64,000 nucleotides of DNA from Olivibacter jilunii (GTDB taxonomy: Bacteria > Bacteroidota > Bacteroidia > Sphingobacteriales > Sphingobacteriaceae). The translations under genes were made by a program, and so were the position numbers. The notes under the pieces were generated by a model, which worked only from the letters and a program-made list of their open reading frames with translations, was not told where the DNA came from and did not search any database. Positions 54,459 through 63,278 of the stretch are shown piece after piece. The DNA is taken from contig NZ_LR027853.1 of NCBI RefSeq assembly GCF_900607235.1, positions 62,001 through 126,000 of the forward strand. The letters are read 5' to 3'. Every line of letters begins with the position of its first letter. Position 1 is the stretch's first letter.

Positions 54459-57400
54459 ATGAGAATCAACCCGAGGACATCCACAACCATTCGATCCTGT
54501 CTGCTTGGACTAATAATTATACTTACGGCCATCCACGTCCAAACATTTGCAAAGCAACCTGAGAGCACATTGGATCTTTCTAAACGTATCAATTTAAGCG
54601 TAAAAGGGCAGGCTTTATTACAGGCGTTAAAGCTTATTGAAGAGAAAGCAGCCATTAAATTTATTTACAGTAAACAAATTATAGATTTATCGCAGCGCGT
54701 ATTCATCGAAGTGCAGCAAGAGTCTTTGCAGCGAGTGCTTGATCAGCTTCTTACAGCCAAAAACATTCAGTACAAAGTTATCGAGAATCGGATTGTTTTA
54801 GGTAAATCCATCCCTGGTCTGAATCAAGAAATAGAGGTAAAGGGACTCGTAACCGATGCGCAAGGGCAGGGGATCCCGGGCGTGAGTGTACGCCTAAAGG
54901 GTAGTACCAAGGGTACAGTAACAGGGGCTGACGGTGCTTACCAATTAAAAGTGGAAGGGACAGGTGAATTAGAATTTAGCTATATGGGCTATGTGGGGCA
55001 AACCGTAGCTATTGGCGGTCGTCATGTAGTAAATGTACAATTAGTAGAAGATAATCAAGCCTTAAGTGAAGTAGTTGTTACCGCATTAGGGATTTCACGT
55101 GAAAAAAAGGCGTTGGCCTATTCGGTAGCCGAAGTTGGCGGTGACCAATTAACGCAGGCAAAAGAAGTGAATGTCGCTAATGCTTTGGTAGGTAAAGTGG
55201 CAGGTGTTGATGTTTCGGGTATGGCTACCGGCCCAGGTGGTTCGAGTAGGGTGATTATTAGGGGTAACGGATCATTGAGCGGAAACAATCAACCGCTGTA
55301 TGTGATCAATGGAATGCCGATGGATAATTCGACACCGGGAGGTAGCACAAGTTCGACAGGAATGGGTTGGAATATTGACCGTGGCGATGGAATAGCGGGT
55401 ATCAATCCAGATGATATTGAAAGTATCAGCGTTTTAAAAGGCGGTCCGGCATCTGCTTTATATGGATCGAGAGCCGCAAATGGCGTAATTTTGATTACTA
55501 CAAAAAAAGGAGTAGCACAAAAAGGTTTAGGTATTGAGTTTAATAGCACCTCTACCTTTGAGCGTCCTTCCATGTACCCTGAATGGCAGTATGAATACGG
55601 ACAGGGGATTGATGGACGAAAGCCTACCACACAGGACGAGGCGATTGCAACCGGCCGTTTATCCTATGGTGCGAGGATGGACGGGCAGCCCTATGTGCAA
55701 TTTGATGGCGTAGAACGACCCTATTCGCCTGAAAAAAACAATCCACAACAATTTTATGAAACCGGGCAGACTTATATAAACTCGTTAGCACTATACGGAG
55801 GGAGTGAAGATCTGCGGTATCGTGCGAGTGTTTCGAACACGGATGCGCAAGCGATTGTACCGAACTCTACTTACAAACGACTAACTACCAACTTATCGGT
55901 CAATGCCAATATCGGCAAGAAGCTTCATTTGGAAGCCGTTTCACAATATAATTATGATCAAGGAAAAAACCGTCCTAAAGTTGGTTATGCAAATGATAAT
56001 CCCGCTTGGGCTGTATATATGTTAGCAAATACAGTTGACATCATGTCGCTGGCACCGGGTTACGATGCTGAGGGAAATGAAGTCAGGTGGAATCCGGTGG
56101 CTGAAGCACCAAACTCTTGGTTTGTCGTAAATCGTTACCGGAATCACGATAAAAAGAACCGATATATTATGCAGGGAAGTCTTCAATACGATATTCTCGA
56201 CAATCTTTTTATCAAGGGAAGCGCGAGTAGAGACTATTATAATTCAGAATTCGAAGCTATACAGCCCACAGGAACCGCTTTTAGACCCCTAGGTGCTTAT
56301 CAAAGCTTAAGAGCGACCTCATCAGAAACAAATTACATGTTTACCTTGAATTACAATACAAGTTTCCGTGATTTCAGCTTGTCCGCGATGGCCGGCGGAA
56401 ATATACAAAGGAATGAGTACGATCTGACAACGATTGAGGGAAGTGAATTCAGGGTGCCTAATTTCTACAGCTATACGAATTTAAATATTTTAACAACCAC
56501 CCCTTTATATCAAAAAACGGGTATTAACTCAATTTTTGGATCAGCGGACATTGGTTATAAAGGCTTAGCGTATTTAACTTTCACGGGTCGACAAGATTGG
56601 TTCTCTACATTAAGTCCGCAAAACAATAGTATTTTCTATCCATCGGTAGGAGGAACCTTTGTTCTATCAGAAGCACTGAGCTTTCCCAAATCCATAAGTG
56701 GTTTGAAATTACGGGGCTCATGGGCACAGGTAGGTGGTGCGACACCGACCGCTTATATATTGAACGAATCCTATTCCATGGTACAGGGAGGACATAATGG
56801 AAGGCCGGTACAGGAATTGACGTCCGATTTAGTTAACAATCCAGGCTTAAGACCTTTGACCTCTACCACTTACGAATTTGGTCTTGATGCGCAGTTTTTC
56901 AATGGGCGTCTAGGGGCTGATCTTACTTTTTATAATCGAAAAACAACCGATGATATTGTTGAATCCAACATTTCTCAAGCTTCCGGTTATAATCGAGCCT
57001 TATTAAATGTAGGCGAGTTAAATAATCGGGGTATTGAAGTACTCTTAAGTGGTGCACCTATCAAAAAGGAAAATTTCAGTTGGGATGCCACCTATAACAT
57101 TTCTTATAACAAAAGTGAAATTCAACAATTAGCGGAGGGGTTAGATGCTATAGTAGTAGGCGATGGTGTTGGCGGAGGAAGTATACGCAATGTGGTAGGT
57201 AGGCCTTATGGCGCTTTGTGGGGTTATCGGAAACTAACAGACGAAAATGGTCAAGTGGTATATAATCCGGAAAGTGGGTATGCGGTAAGAGGCCCGCTCG
57301 AAGAGATTGGTCAGGGTGTTCCTCCTTTAATTATGGGATTGAACAATACGTTTCGCTATAAGGACTTTTCGCTGAATGTATTGATCGACGGGAAGTTTGG

Positions 57401-57848
57401 TGGTATGATGTACTCCAATATGTATCAGTATGCCTACCGTTTTGGATTGCCGGAAGAAACCTTACCGGGACGTGAAACCGGTTTAACAGTGACCGGTGTT
57501 GACCCCGAAGGTAATCCATTCAGTAAAACGTGGGCCCCTCAAGACATTGATACCTATTATGATAATGACAAGTTCTATACCTCCATGTTTATGTTTGACA
57601 ACGACTTCGTAAAGCTCAGACAGGTTATTTTATCCTACAATCTTCCGATAGAAAAATTCCGATGGGCGAAATTACAGGGTGCCACTATTTCCTTGGTCGG
57701 ACGGAACCTATTGACTTTATATCACGATAAGCGAAATAAGTATTTCGACCCTGAGTCTAGCTATACTAACAGTAATGCACAGGGATTAGAGGCATTTGGC
57801 GTTCCCAGAACGAGGAGCTTCGGTATCAACCTAATTGTTAAATTTTAA
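54459..57848 (+). CDS. SusC/RagA TonB-dependent receptor with STN domain, locus D
   Basis: A 1129-residue outer-membrane importer. Signal peptide about 1-31; STN domain about 45-105 (GQALLQALKLIEEKAAIKFI); carboxypeptidase-like domain about 125-200 (IEVKGLVTDAQGQGIPGVSV); SusC signature LSEVVVTALGISREKKALAY, a variant form; plug with VINGMPMDNS and GGPASALYGSRAANGVILITT; barrel ending FGINLIVKF. The variant 'TALGISREKK' type is a known SusC subgroup usually paired with the SusD-like_2 type of lipoprotein, as here. It should import the locus D substrate and signal to FecR. Confidence 0.94.
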   Translation: MRINPRTSTTIRSCLLGLIIILTAIHVQTFAKQPESTLDLSKRINLSVKGQALLQALKLIEEKAAIKFIYSKQIIDLSQRVFIEVQQESLQRVLDQLLTAKNIQYKVIENRIVLGKSIPGLNQEIEVKGLVTDAQGQGIPGVSVRLKGSTKGTVTGADGAYQLKVEGTGELEFSYMGYVGQTVAIGGRHVVNVQLVEDNQALSEVVVTALGISREKKALAYSVAEVGGDQLTQAKEVNVANALVGKVAGVDVSGMATGPGGSSRVIIRGNGSLSGNNQPLYVINGMPMDNSTPGGSTSSTGMGWNIDRGDGIAGINPDDIESISVLKGGPASALYGSRAANGVILITTKKGVAQKGLGIEFNSTSTFERPSMYPEWQYEYGQGIDGRKPTTQDEAIATGRLSYGARMDGQPYVQFDGVERPYSPEKNNPQQFYETGQTYINSLALYGGSEDLRYRASVSNTDAQAIVPNSTYKRLTTNLSVNANIGKKLHLEAVSQYNYDQGKNRPKVGYANDNPAWAVYMLANTVDIMSLAPGYDAEGNEVRWNPVAEAPNSWFVVNRYRNHDKKNRYIMQGSLQYDILDNLFIKGSASRDYYNSEFEAIQPTGTAFRPLGAYQSLRATSSETNYMFTLNYNTSFRDFSLSAMAGGNIQRNEYDLTTIEGSEFRVPNFYSYTNLNILTTTPLYQKTGINSIFGSADIGYKGLAYLTFTGRQDWFSTLSPQNNSIFYPSVGGTFVLSEALSFPKSISGLKLRGSWAQVGGATPTAYILNESYSMVQGGHNGRPVQELTSDLVNNPGLRPLTSTTYEFGLDAQFFNGRLGADLTFYNRKTTDDIVESNISQASGYNRALLNVGELNNRGIEVLLSGAPIKKENFSWDATYNISYNKSEIQQLAEGLDAIVVGDGVGGGSIRNVVGRPYGALWGYRKLTDENGQVVYNPESGYAVRGPLEEIGQGVPPLIMGLNNTFRYKDFSLNVLIDGKFGGMMYSNMYQYAYRFGLPEETLPGRETGLTVTGVDPEGNPFSKTWAPQDIDTYYDNDKFYTSMFMFDNDFVKLRQVILSYNLPIEKFRWAKLQGATISLVGRNLLTLYHDKRNKYFDPESSYTNSNAQGLEAFGVPRTRSFGINLIVKF

Positions 57849-57865
57849 TCAATAGACCAAAAGAT

Positions 57866-59413
57866 ATGAAAAAGCTATTTCTACATGTGTTAGCGGTTTC
57901 GTTGTTCTGCTTCTTTTCTGCCTGCGATAAAGGTTTTGAAGAGATGAATGTTAACCCAAACGCTTCAACCACGGTGGTGCCTGAATACATGTTTACGAAG
58001 GCGCTATTAGATGGTGTGAGTTTCAATTATGTCGGTGCTGCTTATTTAACAATTGGCGGATCGATGCAGCAGACGGCTACCTATAAAGAAGTACCCGCCG
58101 CAGGCGATAAATATTTTAATGAAACCTATTCATACAATAGTTGGGAGGCTTATTCTACAGCCGTTATTGAAATAAAAAAAGTGATCGATGCAGTAAGCGC
58201 CAATCCCGAAGACATTAATAAATTGGCTATTGCACGTATTTGGAAGGTTTTAATATTTCACAGGCTTACTGACTTATATGGCGACGTTCCATATACCGAA
58301 GCAGGTTTTGGTGCTAGTAACCAAAATTACACACCGAAATATGATGTGCAAGCCACGATTTATAACGATTTATTGAAAGAATTGGAAGAGTCGGCCAATA
58401 CGTTGGATCCGGATTTACCAACTTTTGGCAATGGCGATTTGATTTATGCCGGAAACGTTACGAAATGGAGGCAATTTGCATATTCATTGATGTTACGCCT
58501 GGGCATGCGTTTGACAAAGATAGATGCGACGCTTGCAGAAAGTTGGGTAAGAAAGGCAATCGCGGGAGGCGTAGTTATGAATGATAACGATTTGGCACGC
58601 ATTCAATATGTAGATGGATCGCAAGTAGCACAGCGTAATTTCATTGCAACAGCTCTTTTGAATACGGATTATCTCAATCCGCAAGCGGTGGATAATATAG
58701 AAGGGGGTAAACTGGCCAAAACCTTTATTGATCATCTGAAAGAGACGCAGGATCCGCGATTAAATGCAATTGCTGTCGTCTGGGTACGTAACGCAACAGG
58801 TACCTATGTAGCGGACACCAGTTCAGCGATTCAAAAGGGGATGCCCAATGCTGCTTTTAATTCATTTCCTGCCGATTTTGCAAGTTATTCGGAACCGAAT
58901 CCAAACACGATTCTACGTTACGATGCCCCTCATTTGGTTTTAACAAATGCCGAAACGAATTTATTACTCACGGAAGCCGCTCTCCGCGGATGGTATGATG
59001 GTAATCCCGCGCAAACTTATGAAGCTGCGGTACGCGCAGCAATGCATCAATGGAGTTTATTTGGTCAACATGGGGAGATCAGTGAAGCTCGGATTAATTT
59101 CTACTTATCACAACACCCATTTAATAATCAGGGCACTTTCGAAGAAAAGCTTGAACAGATTTATACCCAATTATGGGTGTCCTTATTCTTACAAGATGAA
59201 TATGAAATTTTTGCTAATTGGCGCCGGACGGGTTACCCCAGCCTGACTCCGACTAACTATCCGGGAAACCTGACAGGAGGAACCATCCCCCGACGTTTTG
59301 TGGTGCCACTAACTGAAGAAAGTTACAATCGCGATAATTTTAATGAAGCAAAACAACGGCAAGGAGGAACAAATGCCTTAACCAGTCGTGTATGGTGGGA
59401 TCCCGCGAACTAA
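57866..59413 (+). CDS. SusD-like lipoprotein (SusD-like_2 type), locus D
   Basis: A 515-residue lipoprotein, lipobox FFSAC (Cys about 20), followed by DKGFEEMNVNPNASTTVVPEYMFTKALLD, the start typical of the second SusD subgroup. Other marks are IWKVLIFHRLTDLYGDVPYTEA, WRQFAYSLMLRLGMRLTKID, HLVLTNAETNLLLTEAALRGW and NFYLSQHPF, with a C-terminal GGTIPRRFVVPLTEESYN. This subgroup is found with transporters for small peptides, amino-compounds or sugars and not only polysaccharides, which fits the non-glycosidic enzymes downstream. It starts 17 bases after susC and ends 14 bases before the amidohydrolase. Confidence 0.92.
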   Translation: MKKLFLHVLAVSLFCFFSACDKGFEEMNVNPNASTTVVPEYMFTKALLDGVSFNYVGAAYLTIGGSMQQTATYKEVPAAGDKYFNETYSYNSWEAYSTAVIEIKKVIDAVSANPEDINKLAIARIWKVLIFHRLTDLYGDVPYTEAGFGASNQNYTPKYDVQATIYNDLLKELEESANTLDPDLPTFGNGDLIYAGNVTKWRQFAYSLMLRLGMRLTKIDATLAESWVRKAIAGGVVMNDNDLARIQYVDGSQVAQRNFIATALLNTDYLNPQAVDNIEGGKLAKTFIDHLKETQDPRLNAIAVVWVRNATGTYVADTSSAIQKGMPNAAFNSFPADFASYSEPNPNTILRYDAPHLVLTNAETNLLLTEAALRGWYDGNPAQTYEAAVRAAMHQWSLFGQHGEISEARINFYLSQHPFNNQGTFEEKLEQIYTQLWVSLFLQDEYEIFANWRRTGYPSLTPTNYPGNLTGGTIPRRFVVPLTEESYNRDNFNEAKQRQGGTNALTSRVWWDPAN

Positions 59414-59427
59414 TCAGCAGAAGCATT

Positions 59428-60687
59428 ATGTATAAAAAGATCATATTTTTTATTACGCTAACCGTTCTTAGCGCAACATTATGCGCGCAAGACTACGCGA
59501 TACTTATTAAAGGTGGGCACGTCATCGATCCGAAGAATGGTATCGATGAAGTAATGGACATTGCCATTAAGGACGGGAAAATTGTCCAGGTGGCTAAAAA
59601 TATTCAAGGAAAGGCTACACAAGTTGTCCTCGCGGAAAAACTGTATGTAACACCTGGTTTAATCGATATTCACGCGCATCATTTTTTCGGGACCGAACCG
59701 CATAGTTACCTGAGAAATAGTTATACGGCTATTCCACCGGACGGCTTTACTTTTCGCAATGGCGTTACCACGGTCGTGGATGCCGGAAGTCCCGGTTGGA
59801 GAAATTTTCAGCTTTATAAGGATCAGACAATAGATCACTCAAAAACCCGCGTACTTGCTTTCTTAAACATTATTGGTGAAGGAATGCGCGGTGGTGCTTA
59901 TGAGCAGGACTTAAAGGATACCGATCCAAAAATGGCCGCTTTGGTTGCTCGGCAATTCCACCCTTATATCGTAGGCTTCAAAGTAGCTCATTTTGAAGGC
60001 CCGGATTGGACAATAGTTGATCATGCCGTAGAAGCGGGGAAGCAAGCGGGTAATTTGCCGGTTATGGTGGACTTCGGTGGTAGTATACCACCACTACCTT
60101 TGGAAGACCTGCTCCTGAACCATTTAAGAAAAGGTGACATTTTAACCCATTGTTTTGCACAGATCAAAGGGCGCGAATCAATTGTCGATCCCACTGAAAA
60201 GAAAGTGAAGCCTTTTGCATGGAAAGCGCGAAAGGAGGGGCGGTATTTTGATGTGGGCTACGGAGGGATTAGCTTTTCCTTTAGCCAGGCAATTCCAGCT
60301 ATCAAAGAAGGCTTCTATCCGGACGCTATTAGTACCGATATCCATACAGGCAGTATGAATAATGCGATGAAGGATATGTTGAGCGTGATGTCTAAGTGTT
60401 TGGTAATGGGAATGAGCTTGCAGCAGGTAGTTGCCGCCAGTACTTGGCAACCCGCTCAAATAATAAAACGACCGGAACTAGGTAGTCTGAGTGTAGGGGC
60501 AGAGGCTGATATTGCTATTCTGAATGTACTTAATGGAAATTTCGGATACTTTGATTATACAGGATACAAGATCAACGGAAAGCAGAAGTTAGCCTGTGAA
60601 ATGACCGTGCGAGGTGGAGAGATTGTATACGATCTCAATGGGATCGCTAACCCTATAGTCGTTGCTAAAAAGCAAACGGAACATTAA
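59428..60687 (+). CDS. Exported amidohydrolase/deacetylase family metallohydrolase
   Basis: A 419-residue amidohydrolase-superfamily enzyme with a cleavable signal peptide (about 1-20, ATLCA before QDYAILIKGG). The metal site is visible as His82 and His84 (GLIDIHAHHF), Lys185 (VGFKVAHFE), His241 (LTHCF) and Asp304 (STDIHTGSM). It resembles the COG3964 group, whose studied members deacylate small N- or O-acyl compounds and whose genes often neighbour a SelA-like PLP protein, as here. It probably removes an acyl group from the imported substrate in the periplasm. ATG 59428 yields the signal peptide; an in-frame upstream start would overlap susD. Confidence 0.85.
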   Translation: MYKKIIFFITLTVLSATLCAQDYAILIKGGHVIDPKNGIDEVMDIAIKDGKIVQVAKNIQGKATQVVLAEKLYVTPGLIDIHAHHFFGTEPHSYLRNSYTAIPPDGFTFRNGVTTVVDAGSPGWRNFQLYKDQTIDHSKTRVLAFLNIIGEGMRGGAYEQDLKDTDPKMAALVARQFHPYIVGFKVAHFEGPDWTIVDHAVEAGKQAGNLPVMVDFGGSIPPLPLEDLLLNHLRKGDILTHCFAQIKGRESIVDPTEKKVKPFAWKARKEGRYFDVGYGGISFSFSQAIPAIKEGFYPDAISTDIHTGSMNNAMKDMLSVMSKCLVMGMSLQQVVAASTWQPAQIIKRPELGSLSVGAEADIAILNVLNGNFGYFDYTGYKINGKQKLACEMTVRGGEIVYDLNGIANPIVVAKKQTEH

Positions 60688-60727
60688 CAAAAACCATATA
60701 ACAGTTTAACAATCAAATTTATTCATT

Positions 60728-61183
60728 ATGAAAACAGAAAGAAGATCAGTCATTAAAAGATTGTTTGCCTCCATGGTAGGTCTATTAGGAGCTAATGCCA
60801 TGCTTCGAGCTGAAAGCAAGTCGGCCACAAAAGAAACCTTCAATATAACTAAGCAGGACAATGTGCCTTTATTCTCGGGATCCACCAAATATAACGGATT
60901 AGTGTTTGTGGCCGGTAAAGGGGCACATTTCGATGGTGATATAAAAGCACATACAGATCATGTATTAAAAGAATTGGAAGCGGAACTAAAAAAGGCAGGA
61001 TCATCGATGGAAAAGGTGCTGAAAGTCAACGTCTATCTGGCAGATCTTGGAGATTACAAGGCCATGAATGAGGTGTATCAAGGACGATTTGGCAGTAAAC
61101 CGCCCGTACGCACTACCGTGGCGACTTATGGCGGGGTGCCCGGTGATTCGCTCGTGGAAATGGATTGCATAGCCTATGTTTAA
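60728..61183 (+). CDS. RidA family protein with twin-arginine-like export signal
   Basis: A 151-residue RidA/YjgF/UK114 protein. The N-terminus TERRSVIKRLFASMVGLLGA followed by NAMLRA looks like a twin-arginine signal, absent from ordinary RidA (about 128 residues). The RidA core starts near residue 45 (VPLFSGSTKYNGLVFVAGKG) and keeps the catalytic-site Arg128 (PPVRTTV, equivalent to Arg105 of E. coli RidA) and Glu144 (VEMDCIAYV). RidA hydrolyses reactive enamines and imines made by PLP enzymes to keto acids and ammonia. Export and the neighbouring PLP enzyme suggest it does so in the periplasm. Its end overlaps the next gene by 8 bases. Confidence 0.88.
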   Translation: MKTERRSVIKRLFASMVGLLGANAMLRAESKSATKETFNITKQDNVPLFSGSTKYNGLVFVAGKGAHFDGDIKAHTDHVLKELEAELKKAGSSMEKVLKVNVYLADLGDYKAMNEVYQGRFGSKPPVRTTVATYGGVPGDSLVEMDCIAYV

Positions 61184-62120
61184 CATGAACAGAATGTACG
61201 TTAGGAAAAGTTTTTTTATGCTTATGATGCTGCTCTTTTTTGTTACTACCGGCGCAGCTCAGCAAATAACAAAAGAAGAACTTCGTTTTCTAACTTCCTC
61301 CTGGAAAGGGGAGCGTTACCGAGATGGGCGCCCGAAGATTCCTGATTCACTCCTTTTAAGAGCCGAGCGTATTGGTTTTGATGATGCTTGGACCATTCTG
61401 AGAAATGCGGGCTATTATAATCAATTTGAGGATGGGTGGAAAGCGATTCGTGAAAATGAGGTCTTTGCAGGGCGCGCTGTAACGGCCGCGTATATGCCAA
61501 GGAGGCCCGATATAGAAGATGCCATATTAGAGCGCGGGCATGAGAAAGGCCTTAAAGGAAGCACCAATGCGTGGCCCATTGAGCTACTGCAAAAAGGAGA
61601 TGTGTACGTCGCTGATGGCTTCGGGAAAGTAGCGGGTGGAACCTTGATTGGACAAACCCTGGGAACCACCATCTTTCAGCGTACCGGTAAGGGCGTAGTT
61701 TTTGATGCCGGAGCACGTGATTTTGATGGTTTAGCCGACATAAAAGGTTTCAATGCTTTTGTACGTGATTTCCATCCGTCTTTTTTAGAGGAATCAATGT
61801 TAATGGGACTTAATACACCGATACGTATCGGCAAAGCGATTGTGTTACCTGGAGATTTAGTGTTGTGTAATAAAGAGGGGGTGCTTTTTATACCGGCCCA
61901 CCTGGCAGAAGAGGTCATCGTCACTGCCGAATTTATCCAATTGAGGGATGCCTTTGGAAAAGATCGAATTCAAGCGGGGAAATACAGTGTAGGACAGATC
62001 GATAACCAGTGGGATGATCCGATAAAACTTGATTTTCTGAACTGGTTAAAGGAACAAGAAGATCGGGTGAGGCTTACCAAGAAGCAGCTGGATCAACTAA
62101 TGGAAAAAAGAACCTGGTAA
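61176..62120 (+). CDS. Exported RraA-like (2-keto-acid aldolase fold) protein
   Basis: A 314-residue protein with an N-terminal signal (hydrophobic about 11-28, ending TTGAAQQ). Residues about 90-255 are an RraA/HMG-aldolase domain: VYVADGFGKVAGGTLIGQTL and GVVFDAGARDFDG, containing the Arg180-Asp181 pair used by metal-dependent 4-hydroxy-2-oxoacid aldolases and oxaloacetate decarboxylases of this family, then GDLVLCNKEGVLFIP. Extra N- and C-terminal helical parts make it longer than RraA (about 160-230). Ribonuclease inhibition is unlikely for an exported form; cleavage of a keto acid is more probable. The start overlaps ridA; ATG 61185 or 61194 are alternatives. Confidence 0.83.
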   Translation: MFNMNRMYVRKSFFMLMMLLFFVTTGAAQQITKEELRFLTSSWKGERYRDGRPKIPDSLLLRAERIGFDDAWTILRNAGYYNQFEDGWKAIRENEVFAGRAVTAAYMPRRPDIEDAILERGHEKGLKGSTNAWPIELLQKGDVYVADGFGKVAGGTLIGQTLGTTIFQRTGKGVVFDAGARDFDGLADIKGFNAFVRDFHPSFLEESMLMGLNTPIRIGKAIVLPGDLVLCNKEGVLFIPAHLAEEVIVTAEFIQLRDAFGKDRIQAGKYSVGQIDNQWDDPIKLDFLNWLKEQEDRVRLTKKQLDQLMEKRTW

Positions 62121-62144
62121 ACATAATGAACCTAAATATTTGAT

Positions 62145-63266
62145 ATGAGGCAATTTTCATTTTACAAAGTCACTTTGTTGATTGCAATGGTGACGGCAAT
62201 CCTGGCCATATGGGCTTACTGGACCCAGAAGCAATCAGTATGGGGCCCGAGCCTTATTATATGTTTGCTAGCAACGGCCTTATCTTTTCGGACCATTAAG
62301 TCGTTACAAGGGTATGCTTATTCAATGATGATATTTGCAATGGTTGCGGCGGCGCTGTGCTATCCCCAACACTTTGTAAGTGTTAACGGTTTTCCATTGG
62401 CTGAGCTGATCACTCCTTTGATACAGCTGATCATGTTCGGCATGGGGACTTCCATGAGCGTACACGATTTTGTGGGGGTGATTAAGCATCCAAAGGGCGT
62501 TTTTATTGGTGTAGTAAGTCATTTCATCATTATGCCCTGTGTTGGCTTTTTCCTGGCCAATGTAAGCGGCTTTTCTCCGGAAATAGCAGCTGGAATTATT
62601 CTGATTGGCTGTTCGCCCAATGGAATGGCCTCCAATGTGATGTCTTATATGGCTAAGGCCAATTTACCATTATCGATTACGATCACAGCGGTATCAACAT
62701 TACTATCACCTTTGGTAACTCCGACGCTGATGAAGCTATTAGCCGGTGCATTTGTAGAAATCCACCTATTAGACATGATGTGGGATATTTTGAAGATGGT
62801 TATACTACCCATAGGTGCCGGTTTGTTATTCAATAGACTATTTCATGGCAAAGTAAAGTGGTTAGACGCATTTATGCCTAAAATCTCGATGGCAGGTATT
62901 GCTATTATCATTGCCATCATTACAGCTGCCGGTAGAGATAGTTTACTCCATATTGGTCCGCAATTGATCCTGCTCGTTTTAATACACAATTTAACAGGTT
63001 ATTTCTTAGGCTATAGTTGCGGTAGACTTTTCCGTATGTCTGAGCGCGACTGCCGAACCATGGCAATTGAAGTGGGAATGCAGAATGGAGGCCTAGCCTC
63101 CGGTATTGCAAAGGAAATGGGTAAGCTAGCTACAGTGGGACTAGCACCTGCCATCTTTGGGCCTTTAATGAATATCACAGGATCATTGTTAGCTTCCTAT
63201 TGGCAAAATAAACCACTAGCTACTCCTGACGGTGCGCTTAAAACGGTTAGCGAGCTTAAAAATTAA
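62145..63266 (+). CDS. Bile acid:sodium symporter (BASS) family transporter
   Basis: A 373-residue inner-membrane protein with about ten hydrophobic segments. Family motifs are LIQLIMFGMGTSMSVHDFVG, GIILIGCSPNGMASNVMSYM (the crossover region GCxPG/N-x-x-SN) and RTMAIEVGMQNGGLASGIA. BASS proteins take up organic anions with sodium; bacterial members carry, among others, pyruvate, pantoate and keto acids. Its place between the RraA-like protein and the PLP enzyme suggests import of the pathway product. It starts 24 bases after the previous stop. Confidence 0.9.
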   Translation: MRQFSFYKVTLLIAMVTAILAIWAYWTQKQSVWGPSLIICLLATALSFRTIKSLQGYAYSMMIFAMVAAALCYPQHFVSVNGFPLAELITPLIQLIMFGMGTSMSVHDFVGVIKHPKGVFIGVVSHFIIMPCVGFFLANVSGFSPEIAAGIILIGCSPNGMASNVMSYMAKANLPLSITITAVSTLLSPLVTPTLMKLLAGAFVEIHLLDMMWDILKMVILPIGAGLLFNRLFHGKVKWLDAFMPKISMAGIAIIIAIITAAGRDSLLHIGPQLILLVLIHNLTGYFLGYSCGRLFRMSERDCRTMAIEVGMQNGGLASGIAKEMGKLATVGLAPAIFGPLMNITGSLLASYWQNKPLATPDGALKTVSELKN

Positions 63267-63278
63267 AAAGAATTTATC

